This document shows, piece by piece, positions 49,361-57,174 of a stretch of 64,000 nucleotides of DNA; position 1 is the first letter of the stretch; every line of letters starts with the position of its first letter. Position numbers and translations under genes: made by a program. The notes under the pieces are model-generated. The model ran no database searches. It was given only the letters and a program-made list of their open reading frames with translations, and was not told the DNA's origin. This DNA comes from JAIPEI01 sp964443135 (GTDB lineage: Bacteria; Desulfobacterota; DSM-4660; Desulfatiglandales; HGW-15), in assembly GCA_964443135.1 (NCBI GenBank), contig CAYUBQ010000010.1, positions 23,759 through 87,758 of the forward strand, in the 5' to 3' direction.

Positions 49361-49388
49361 TTGTATCGAAACCGTTGTTGGGTATACT
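49361..49388 (+). promoter_or_regulatory. Probable promoter of the Kai-like operon
   Basis: TTGTAT (49361-49366), 16 bases, then TATACT (49383-49388; 5 of 6 consensus) in a locally AT-rich patch just after the MEDS-LuxR stop. Transcription from about 49395 leaves a ~100-base leader before the GTG at 49495. Confidence 0.55.
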
Positions 49389-49494
49389 GTTTTGGCCCCC
49401 GATGGCTTTGCCCGGCTGCCGAAGCCGCCTGCGAGGACCTGCCCGCAGGGGGAAGGCCGGGCTGCGGGCGGCGCGAGGGAGGAAGGGGGACCAG

Positions 49495-51024
49495 GTGGCG
49501 ACGAGGCCCGGAAGCGGGGATCTGGAGGCGCAGCTGCAGCGCCTCCAGCCCGGGGATCACCTCTGCTGCATCTACCGGACCGGGGAGGAGCACCGGGCGC
49601 TGGTCACGGCCTTTGTGCGCCAGGGGCTGGAGCGGGGGGAGAAGATCCTCTACATCGTGGATGCCCACACCTCCCGCGAGGTGCTGGGCTACCTGGAGAG
49701 GGTCGGCGTCGATGCGGATTCCTGCCTCGAAACCGGCCGGCTCGTGATCCTGGATGCGGGCGCCTCCTACCTCAGGGACGGAAGGTTCGACCCGGACGGC
49801 ATGATCGCTCTCCTGCGGGGCGAGACCGAGCGGGCCCTGGCGGAAGGGTACGGGGCGCTTCGGGTCACCGGGGAGATGACCTGGGCACTTCGGGGGATGG
49901 AAGGCTCCGACCGTCTCATGGAGTACGAGGCCAAGCTGAACCGGTTTCTCCCCTCGAGCCGCTGCCTGGCCATCTGCCAGTACGACCGGAATCGTTTCGG
50001 GGCCGACGTGCTCCTGGACGTCCTCTCGACCCACCCCATCGCCGTGATCGGCACCGATGTGGTGGAGAACTTCTACTACCTGTCCCCGGACGATTTCCTG
50101 GGTCCCGATCCCGACGCCCGCCGGCTGGAGAGCTGGTTGGAGAGCCTGCTGGAGCGCAAGCGCAGCGATCAGGAGATCCAGGTTCTCGTCCGCGTGGCCG
50201 AAAGCGCAGGGGACGCCATCCTGGGCGTCTCCGGGGACGGGATCGTTCTCAGCTGGAACGCGGGCGCCGAGCGGATGTACGGCTACACCGCCGCCCAGGC
50301 GGTGGGGAGGCCCCTCTCCCTTCTCTACCCGGAGGATCGCAAGGAAGAGGCGGTCCAGCTCTGCGACATGGTCGCCCGGGGGCGGCGCATCGTTCGACGG
50401 GAGACGGTCCACCGGCACCGGGACGGCTCGCCCATCGAGGTTGCCTTCACCCTGTCGCCGCTGCGGGATCCCAAAGTCCGCTCCGAGGGGGCTTCTCTCG
50501 TCGTCCGGGACATCCGCGAGCAGCGGGAGGAGGAGCAGGATCGAATCGCCCGCATCAAGGAGGAGCTCCTGTCCCTCGAAGGTCTCCACGAGAACGACGG
50601 GACCCGGGTCTCGGCGGACACCTACGGCAACCTGTCCGTCCGGGAGGGCGTGCCCGAGACCTTCAAGGAGCTGGTGCGCCAGTTCACGGAAGCCGTCGAG
50701 CTGGGACTGCAGGCCGAGGTGCACGGTCGGGGTCCGGAGGTGACGGAACGGCTGCGGACCATGGCGGAGCATCTGGGGTTCCTGAAAGCCGGTCCAAGGG
50801 ACGTGGTGGAGATCTACACGCAGGCCCGGAGGCGCACGAGCAGGGAGAGAACGGGAGCCAAGGCCCGTGCCCGCGCCGACCAGGGGAGGCTCGCGGCCCT
50901 GGAGCTCATGGGACACCTGGTCTCGTACTACCGGAACCAGCCGTCGACAACAGCTTCCGGACGGGCGCCGGTCGGGCGCCGCCGGCCGGCGGGGCCGGGA
51001 CCGGACCGGGGGAGGCATTCATGA
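49495..51024 (+). CDS. MEDS-PAS protein with KaiA-like C-terminal domain
   Basis: A 509-residue protein in three parts. MEDS spans about 16-212 (LQPGDHLCCIYRTGEEHRAL, VTGEMTWALRG, YDRNRFGADVLLDVLSTHP). PAS spans about 225-345 (AILGVSGDGIVLSWNAGAER). A helical C-terminal domain spans about 388-482. The last part contains DVVEIYTQARRR and LAALELMGHLVSYYRNQ, which line up without gaps with the IIEIHMELIDEF and LTLIDxxAHLCExYRR regions of cyanobacterial KaiA (comparison from memory). The GTG at 49495 is chosen for the AAGGGGG/GGAGG just before it; longer readings from 49375 are basic and unlikely. Its stop overlaps kaiB (ATGA). It probably senses a ligand and stimulates KaiC. Confidence 0.75.
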   Translation: MATRPGSGDLEAQLQRLQPGDHLCCIYRTGEEHRALVTAFVRQGLERGEKILYIVDAHTSREVLGYLERVGVDADSCLETGRLVILDAGASYLRDGRFDPDGMIALLRGETERALAEGYGALRVTGEMTWALRGMEGSDRLMEYEAKLNRFLPSSRCLAICQYDRNRFGADVLLDVLSTHPIAVIGTDVVENFYYLSPDDFLGPDPDARRLESWLESLLERKRSDQEIQVLVRVAESAGDAILGVSGDGIVLSWNAGAERMYGYTAAQAVGRPLSLLYPEDRKEEAVQLCDMVARGRRIVRRETVHRHRDGSPIEVAFTLSPLRDPKVRSEGASLVVRDIREQREEEQDRIARIKEELLSLEGLHENDGTRVSADTYGNLSVREGVPETFKELVRQFTEAVELGLQAEVHGRGPEVTERLRTMAEHLGFLKAGPRDVVEIYTQARRRTSRERTGAKARARADQGRLAALELMGHLVSYYRNQPSTTASGRAPVGRRRPAGPGPDRGRHS

Positions 51025-51323
51025 ATCAGTACTTGCTTCGGCTCTTCATCAACGGTCGGACATCGCGTTCCGTCAGGGCGATCGAGAACCTGCGTTCCGT
51101 CTGCGAGCAGGAGCTCGAGGGACGGTACGACCTGAAGATCGTCGACGTGCTCGAGCGTCCCGAGGTCGCCGAGGAGGAAAAGATCCTGGCCACACCTCTG
51201 CTGGTGCGGGAGGCTCCCCTTCCGAGGCGCCGCATCATCGGGGACCTTTCCGACAGGGACCGGGTGCTCGAAGGGCTGGATCTGTTTCCGTCGGGCGAGC
51301 GAAGAAGCGGAGGGAAGCGATGA
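51021..51323 (+). CDS. kaiB: Circadian clock protein KaiB
   Basis: A 100-residue thioredoxin-like, fold-switching clock protein. The conserved track YLLRLFINGRTSRSVRAIEN, DLKIVDVLERPEVAEEEKIL, ATPLLVREAPLP and RRIIGDLSDRDRVLEGLDL is nearly identical in pattern to cyanobacterial KaiB. The cyanobacterial acidic tail is replaced by a basic one (GERRSGGKR). In known clocks KaiB binds the CI ring of KaiC and sequesters KaiA. It overlaps both the preceding KaiA-like gene and kaiC by ATGA, giving strict translational coupling. Confidence 0.95.
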   Translation: MNQYLLRLFINGRTSRSVRAIENLRSVCEQELEGRYDLKIVDVLERPEVAEEEKILATPLLVREAPLPRRRIIGDLSDRDRVLEGLDLFPSGERRSGGKR

Positions 51324-52840
51324 GGGAAGGAAGCGGACAGGCTGCCATGGTGGACAGGATCCCGACCGGCATATCCGGGTTCGATTTCATCACCCACGGC
51401 GGTCTTCCGAGAGGCAGGGCCACCCTGGTGTCCGGGTCCTCGGGAAGCGGGAAGACCGTCTTTGCGTCCCAGTTCCTCGCCGAGGGGATCCGGAAAGCCG
51501 CCCAGCCGGGGGTGTTCGTGACCTTCGAGGAGCCGCCGGTCGACATCCGGAAGAACGTCGGGGCCCTGGGCCTGGACGTGACCGGCATGGAACAGGCGGG
51601 AACCTGGGCCTTTGTGGATGCCAGCCCGGAGCACCGGGGCGAGGTCATTCAGGCGGGGGGCTTCGACCTGGGGGCACTCATGGCGCGGATGGAGAGCGCG
51701 GTCAGAAAGGTCGGTGCCGAACGGCTCGTCCTGGACTCGCTGGGGGCGGTGTTCAACCAGTTTGACGATCCGGGCATGATCCGCTCCGAGCTCTTTCGGA
51801 TCGTCAGCGCTCTCAAGGCGATGGGGGTCACGTCCGTCATGACGGCCGAGCGGGTCGACGAGTACGGCGAGATCGCGCGCTACGGCGTGGAGGAGTTCGT
51901 GACGGACAACGTGGTGATCCTGCGGAACGTCCTGGAGGAGGAGAAGCGCAGGCGCACCCTGGAGATCCTCAAGATTCGCGGAGGAACCCACCAGAAGGGG
52001 GAGTTCCCCTTCACCATCCTCCCGAACGAGGGCATCGTGGTGGTTCCCCTCTCCGCCATCGAGCTGAAGCAGAGCTCCACGAACCTCCGGATCGCCTCGG
52101 GGAGCGAGGATCTGGACGCCATGTGCGGGGGCGGGTTTTTCCGGGACAGCATCGTCCTGGTTTCTGGAGCCACGGGGACCGGAAAGACCCTCATGGTGAC
52201 GGAGTTCATCGAGGGAGGCGCCCGGAGCGACGAGCGCAGCCTCCTGTTCGCCTTCGAGGAGAGCCGGGAGCAGCTGTTTCGAAACGCCGGCGGCTGGGGC
52301 GTGGACTTCGAGGCGCTGGAGAGGCAGGGAAAGCTGCGCGTCATCTGCGAGTACCCCGAGGTGAGCAGCCTGGAGGACCGGCTGATCCGGATGAAGGAGG
52401 CCATCAACCGGTTCGAGCCCCAGCGGATCGCCGTGGACAGCCTTTCCGCGCTGGAGCGCGTGGCCACGGCGCGCGCGTTCCGCGAGTTTGTCATCGCCCT
52501 GACCGCCTTCATCAAGCACCAGGAGACGGCGGGCCTGTTCACGTCCACCACCCCGACCCTCATGGGCGGGACCTCGGTGACCGAGGCGCACATATCCACC
52601 CTCACCGACTCCATCATCCTCCTGCGCTACGTGGAGATCTTCGGCGAGATGCGGCGCGGGATCACCATTCTCAAGATGCGGGGCTCCCAGCACGACAAGG
52701 AGATCCGGGAGTTCACCATCGACGATCGGGGCATGCACATCGGCAAGCCCTTTCGAAACGTCTCGGGCATTCTTGCGGGGCACCCGGCCCACGTGCCCGA
52801 CGGGGAGATCGAAAAGGTGGCCCAGCTTTTTCGGGATTGA
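51320..52840 (+). CDS. kaiC: Circadian clock protein KaiC
   Basis: A 506-residue, two-domain RecA-like ATPase/autokinase. CI (about 1-250) has Walker A GSSGSGKT (39-46) and the catalytic pair E70/E71 in VTFEEPP. CII (about 251-485) has GATGTGKT (283-290) and E313/E314 in FAFEES. The autophosphorylation pair S426/T427 in HISTLTDSIILL matches S431/T432 of Synechococcus KaiC. A C-terminal A-loop-like tail (GILAGHPAHVPDGEIEKVAQ) is present but shorter than in cyanobacteria. These features suggest a phosphorylating, KaiA-responsive KaiC rather than an archaeal-type single-domain ATPase. It overlaps kaiB by ATGA. Confidence 0.95.
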   Translation: MREGSGQAAMVDRIPTGISGFDFITHGGLPRGRATLVSGSSGSGKTVFASQFLAEGIRKAAQPGVFVTFEEPPVDIRKNVGALGLDVTGMEQAGTWAFVDASPEHRGEVIQAGGFDLGALMARMESAVRKVGAERLVLDSLGAVFNQFDDPGMIRSELFRIVSALKAMGVTSVMTAERVDEYGEIARYGVEEFVTDNVVILRNVLEEEKRRRTLEILKIRGGTHQKGEFPFTILPNEGIVVVPLSAIELKQSSTNLRIASGSEDLDAMCGGGFFRDSIVLVSGATGTGKTLMVTEFIEGGARSDERSLLFAFEESREQLFRNAGGWGVDFEALERQGKLRVICEYPEVSSLEDRLIRMKEAINRFEPQRIAVDSLSALERVATARAFREFVIALTAFIKHQETAGLFTSTTPTLMGGTSVTEAHISTLTDSIILLRYVEIFGEMRRGITILKMRGSQHDKEIREFTIDDRGMHIGKPFRNVSGILAGHPAHVPDGEIEKVAQLFRD

Positions 52841-52914
52841 CGGGTCGGATCCGGTGGATCCGGGGTCTTCCCGGCACGATCGGGCTTCGTGAGGCGAGGC
52901 GTGGAGGAGAGTCC

Positions 52915-55335
52915 ATGCAGATGAGATGGCGCACAAAAGGGACCCGGGAGCGGGAGCTCTACGACCGGCTCGAGGAGAGCGAGTCCCGCTTTCGCAGCGT
53001 CATCGAGAAGAACGCGGACGGCGTGATCGTCCTGGACCGGGAGGGGATCATCCGCTTTGTCAACCCGGCGGCCGAGTGGCTCCTGGGAAGGGATCGCCGG
53101 GAGCTGATCGGGACCCTGTTCGGCTTACCCGTAGGCGGGGAGGAGCCCGTAGAGGTCGACCTGGTCCCGGCGGACGGGCGTTCGGCCGTGGCCGAGATGC
53201 GCGTGGTGGAAACCGAGTGGGAGGAGCGGCCGGCCACCCTCGTCTCCGTCCGGGACGTGACCGAGCGGAAGGCGACCGAGGAAAGGCTCAGACGTTCCCT
53301 CGCCGAGGTGGAGCGGCAGAGCCTGGAGACCGAGGCGCTCCTGGACTGCGCCCACGCGATCCTGCGGCACCGGGACTTCGAGGGGGCGGCGAGGGCGGTC
53401 TTCGACGCGGCCAAGCGGGTAACCGGAGCCACCTCCGGGTACGTGGCCCTGCTGGACGAGGAAGGGGGGGAGAACGAGGTCCTGTTCCTGGACTCCGGCG
53501 GGCTCCCCTGCACGGTGAACCCCCACCTTCCCATGCCCATTCGGGGCCTTCGGGCCGAGGCCTATCGAAGCGGAAAGGCGGTCTTCGAGAACCGGTTCGA
53601 GGAGACCGACTGGATGCGGTTCATGCCCGAGGGCCACGTGCGGCTGGAAAACGTCCTCTTCGGCCCCCTGATGCTGGAGGGCAGGGCGGTGGGGCTCATC
53701 GGGCTGGCCAACAAGGCAGGCGGGTTCACCCCCCGGGACGCCGAGATGGCGGAGGCCTTCGGCGAGTACGCAGCCATCGCCCTCCGGAACAGCCGGAACC
53801 TGGACCGGATCAACCGGAGCGAGCAACGGTATCGCAGCCTCTTCGAGAGCAGCCGCGAGGGCATCGCCTTCCTCTCCCTGGACGGCCGGATCGAGGAGGC
53901 CAACCGGGCCTATCAGGATATGCTCGGGTACGGCCTGGAGGAGCTCCGGGGACGGCATGAGCTGGAGCTCACGGCCGAGCCGTGGCGGAAGATGGAGCGT
54001 GCCGTCGGGGAAAAGGTCCGGCTCGAAGGCTACTCGGGAGAGTACGAAAAGGAGGCGCTTCGGCGAGGCGGAGCTCCGTTTCCCGTGGCCGTGCGGAGAT
54101 GGCTCGTGAAGGACGGCGAGGGGCGGCCGGTGCGCATGATGGCCCTGCTCCAGGACATCTCCGAACGGAAGCGGATGGAGGCCCGCATCCAGCAAGCCCA
54201 TAAGATGGAGGCCGTCGGCACGCTGGCCGGAGGTATCGCCCACGACTTCAACAACATCCTGGGGATCATCGTGGGCAACGCCGAGCTGGCATTGAGCGAT
54301 CCGATGCTCCAGGGGGGCACCCAAATGAGCCTCGAGGAGATCCGTACGGCCTCCATTCGGGCCCGGGACGTGGTTCGACAGATCCTGACCTTCACCCGCT
54401 ACACCGATCCCCGGCTCGAACCGGTCCGGATGGACGTCCTGGTCGAGGAGGCCATGCGGCTCGTTCGATCCACGATTCCGACCAGCGTGGACATCCAGGT
54501 GGACCTGCCCCAGGAACCCGCCGTGGTTGCGGCGGACTCGTCCAAGGTGCATCAGATTCTCATCAACCTGAGCACGAACGCCTTTCACGCCATGCGGGAG
54601 AGCGGGGGGCGACTGGCCGTGCGTCTCGAGAACGTTCAGATCGATCCGCCCGGCCTCCTCGAGGATCCCGACCTGGAGCCGGGCCCGTACGTCCGGCTGG
54701 AGGTGAGAGACACCGGGCACGGGATTCCGGATGACATCCAGAAGCGGATCTTCGATCCCTACTTCACCACCAAGGACGTGGACGAGGGGTCGGGCATGGG
54801 CCTGTCCGTGGTCCAGGGGATCGTCAAGTCTCACGGCGGAGGGATCTCGATGCGGAGCCGGCCGGGCGCTGGCACGGTGTTCACCGTCTACCTGCCGAGG
54901 GTCCTGGACGCGGATCCGAGAGCGGAGGCGGCCGCCTCGAGACCCGGACCGGGCGGAGGGGAGCGCATCCTGCTGGTGGACGACGAGCAGTCCCTGGTCG
55001 ACGTGGGCCGGAGCATGCTCGAGAGGCTCGGGTACCGGGTGGAAGCCTTGACCGACGGCGTGGGGGCCCTCCGGGCCTTCGAGAACGACCCGGACGGGTT
55101 CGACCTCGTGATCACCGACCAGAGCATGCCGGGCATGACGGGGGCCGACCTGGTGAGGGCGATCCTGAAGCGGCGGCCGGAAAAGCCGGTGGTGCTCTGT
55201 ACCGGGTACAGCGACCTGGTGGACCCGGAGAGGGCACGGCAGCTCGGGATCCGCGCCTTTTTATTGAAACCCTTCGGCTACGATCAGCTGGCCGACACCG
55301 TCCAAGAGGCCCTGGCCGATTCCGGCCCCTCCTGA
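52915..55335 (+). CDS. PAS-GAF-PAS hybrid histidine kinase with receiver domain
   Basis: An 806-residue soluble sensor kinase. The order is PAS (about 20-118), GAF (about 135-295), PAS (about 300-418), HisKA (about 425-495, phosphohistidine H443 in GGIAHDFNNILG), HATPase_c (about 540-662, DTGHGIPDD and GSGMGLSVVQG) and a C-terminal receiver (about 683-800, D735 in TDQSMPGM, K785 in LLKPFG). There are no membrane segments. It starts 74 bases after kaiC behind GGAGGAG. It could be an input or output kinase for the Kai module, analogous in place but not in architecture to SasA or CikA; partner choice is inferred from position. Confidence 0.9.
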   Translation: MQMRWRTKGTRERELYDRLEESESRFRSVIEKNADGVIVLDREGIIRFVNPAAEWLLGRDRRELIGTLFGLPVGGEEPVEVDLVPADGRSAVAEMRVVETEWEERPATLVSVRDVTERKATEERLRRSLAEVERQSLETEALLDCAHAILRHRDFEGAARAVFDAAKRVTGATSGYVALLDEEGGENEVLFLDSGGLPCTVNPHLPMPIRGLRAEAYRSGKAVFENRFEETDWMRFMPEGHVRLENVLFGPLMLEGRAVGLIGLANKAGGFTPRDAEMAEAFGEYAAIALRNSRNLDRINRSEQRYRSLFESSREGIAFLSLDGRIEEANRAYQDMLGYGLEELRGRHELELTAEPWRKMERAVGEKVRLEGYSGEYEKEALRRGGAPFPVAVRRWLVKDGEGRPVRMMALLQDISERKRMEARIQQAHKMEAVGTLAGGIAHDFNNILGIIVGNAELALSDPMLQGGTQMSLEEIRTASIRARDVVRQILTFTRYTDPRLEPVRMDVLVEEAMRLVRSTIPTSVDIQVDLPQEPAVVAADSSKVHQILINLSTNAFHAMRESGGRLAVRLENVQIDPPGLLEDPDLEPGPYVRLEVRDTGHGIPDDIQKRIFDPYFTTKDVDEGSGMGLSVVQGIVKSHGGGISMRSRPGAGTVFTVYLPRVLDADPRAEAAASRPGPGGGERILLVDDEQSLVDVGRSMLERLGYRVEALTDGVGALRAFENDPDGFDLVITDQSMPGMTGADLVRAILKRRPEKPVVLCTGYSDLVDPERARQLGIRAFLLKPFGYDQLADTVQEALADSGPS

Positions 55336-55609
55336 TCCACCCGGCGGTTCCCGTCCCGATCCCCCCGATGCCGCTCCCTCCCCCAGCGGATGTGGGGAGA
55401 GGCTTGCCATGCAAAACGGTTCTGGTTAGTGTCTTACTCATGATATTCTGTCACAAACAATAAAGAGGTTTTCAAACCGAGGCCGCAGGCGCCGGGGGGC
55501 GGGGTTTTCCGGAGCGGAGGAAGGCCCCGTTCCCCAGAGCCGGCCGTCCCTGGTCTGAGGGCGTCAGCCCGCCTCAGCCCTTTCCCGTCCGGATCGCGAG
55601 GAATCCCCG

Positions 55610-55804
55610 ATGGAGTTCTGCGACCTGAGCTGCCGTTACGCGAGGTGGCCCGAGCAGGAAGGCCTGGACGGCTCGGGAAGCTGCCGGACCTTTCAGGCCG
55701 TTTACTGCGAGAAAAAGGCGCGCCTGGTGCACAAGAACGTACCCTGCGCCGACAGGGAAAGGCGTCCGTCTACGGGAGCTCGGCCGCGTCCAAATACCGG
55801 CTGA
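55610..55804 (+). CDS. Small four-to-six-cysteine protein
   Basis: A 64-residue protein, MEFCDLSCRYARWPEQEGLD at the start, with cysteines in CDLSC, SCRTF, VYCEKK and PCADR, spaced as in a small zinc- or iron-binding knuckle. Similar short proteins with CDxxCxYAxWP and CRTF motifs are common in sulfate-reducer-type genomes, but without known function. GAGGA precedes the ATG. Its last 35 bases overlap the end of the convergent IMP cyclohydrolase gene. Confidence 0.7.
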   Translation: MEFCDLSCRYARWPEQEGLDGSGSCRTFQAVYCEKKARLVHKNVPCADRERRPSTGARPRPNTG

Positions 55805-56369
55805 CGGCGCCGTCGTAGGCGCTCGTGAGCGCGAACACCTTGCGGGCGAGCCGGAAACGGGTCTCGAGGGTCGTGGCTCCGTTGTTCGCGGTCATCTCCT
55901 CGAGCACCACGCTGTAGTCGGACGGGTCGACCACCACGGTGACGTCCCGGAAGTTCTTGGCCGAGGAGCGGAGCATGGAGGGACCGCCGATGTCGATGTT
56001 TTCGATGGCCTCGGCCAGGGTGACGCCCTCGCGGGCCACGGTCTTCTCGAACTGGTAGAGGTTCACCACCACCAGATCGATGGGCTGGATGCCGTGGGCC
56101 TCCATCATGCGCACGTGCTCGGGGTTGTCGCGCATACCGAGAAGTCCCCCGTGGACCTTCGGGTGCAGGGTCTTCACCCGGCCGTCGAGCATCTCGGGAA
56201 ACCCGGTGTGGTCGGAGATGTCCCTGACCGCAACGCCCCCGTCCCGCATGGCCCGGGCCGTTCCGCCCGTGGAGAGGATCTCCACGCCGAACCGCTCGAT
56301 CGACTCGGCGAACTCCACGACGCCGGACTTGTCCGTCACGCTGATGATGGCCCGCTCGATCTTTTTCAT
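55770..56369 (-). CDS. Stand-alone IMP cyclohydrolase (PurH N-terminal domain)
   Basis: A 199-residue protein matching only the MGS-like IMP cyclohydrolase half of bifunctional PurH, which closes FAICAR to IMP. The motifs VTDKSGVVEFA, LSTGGTARAMRDGGV, GRVKTLHPKVHGGLL and NIDIGGPSMLRSSAKNF are intact, and the chain ends after YDGAVSRYLDAAELP, just where the AICAR transformylase domain would begin. It is thus a split version rather than an obvious truncation; the formyltransferase must be encoded elsewhere. The gene stands alone on the minus strand. Confidence 0.9.
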   Translation of the reverse strand: MKKIERAIISVTDKSGVVEFAESIERFGVEILSTGGTARAMRDGGVAVRDISDHTGFPEMLDGRVKTLHPKVHGGLLGMRDNPEHVRMMEAHGIQPIDLVVVNLYQFEKTVAREGVTLAEAIENIDIGGPSMLRSSAKNFRDVTVVVDPSDYSVVLEEMTANNGATTLETRFRLARKVFALTSAYDGAVSRYLDAAELP

Positions 56370-56521
56370 TCCAGCCCCCCGTCGATTTGGTGTCTGTGAG
56401 CATCCGCCCCAATCTAGCGTGAAGAGCGCGGATGAATCAAGAACCGAAATGGAGCCGTGGCTGCGTGGGTTGGGAATCCAGGGAGTAGGGGCCGCTACAC
56501 CCGGGAAGGAGCCACGCGGAG

Positions 56522-57136
56522 ATGAACGGAAACAACTACGAGAAGGTGTACGAAACCCTCTGGAGCCGGGTCCGCGACCTGGACCTGGTCCGTACCGCGG
56601 TTCCCCTGGGAGGCCGGGACCTGGGAGACGGGTCCGTGGAGATGACCTTCCTGGACCAACCCATCCGCGTGAGCCGGGAGGGGATTCGAGACGGACGGGG
56701 GCGGTCGCCGCACGAGGCGGTGAGAATCGTGCTCTGCCACTACCTGCTGCGAGGGGGACGGGCGGCGCTTTCGAACGCGTGGTCCTCCTACCGGGAGCTG
56801 GAGGACTCGGCCTTTTTCATGCCGAACTTCAAGGACAACGTGGAGCGCCGCATCTCCCGCGGGTTTGCCGGAAGGCTCGGGGACCTGGAGCACGCCGTCC
56901 TTCGCATCGGGGGGGTCTCTCAGGCCGGGGCGCCGTCCACCGACGGCGCCTGGACCCTCCATGTGCTCCCGCGCGTCCCGCTTCTGCTCCTCTTCAACGA
57001 CCGGGACGAGGAGTTCCCCGCGGACGCCCGGCTCCTGTTCGACCGGTCCGCCGATGTCTTTCTCGATGCGGAGTGCCTCGCCGTGGTGGGCTGGATCGTC
57101 GCGGAACGCCTCTGCGGATCGCCCGTGATGCTTTGA
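56522..57136 (+). CDS. DUF3786 domain-containing protein
   Basis: A 204-residue soluble protein beginning MNGNNYEKVYETLWSRVRDL. The C-terminal segment LHVLPRVPLLLLFNDRDEEF and the ADARLLFDRSADVFLDAECL region are characteristic of DUF3786, a family found mainly in anaerobic bacteria and sometimes fused to iron-sulfur domains. No catalytic residues are established. A single cysteine lies in VLCHYLLRGG. It precedes waaA by 38 bases and may share its transcript. Confidence 0.82.
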   Translation: MNGNNYEKVYETLWSRVRDLDLVRTAVPLGGRDLGDGSVEMTFLDQPIRVSREGIRDGRGRSPHEAVRIVLCHYLLRGGRAALSNAWSSYRELEDSAFFMPNFKDNVERRISRGFAGRLGDLEHAVLRIGGVSQAGAPSTDGAWTLHVLPRVPLLLLFNDRDEEFPADARLLFDRSADVFLDAECLAVVGWIVAERLCGSPVML

Positions 57137-57174
57137 CACGGAGGAGGATTCCGTGTACAAGTCAACCCATTCCC

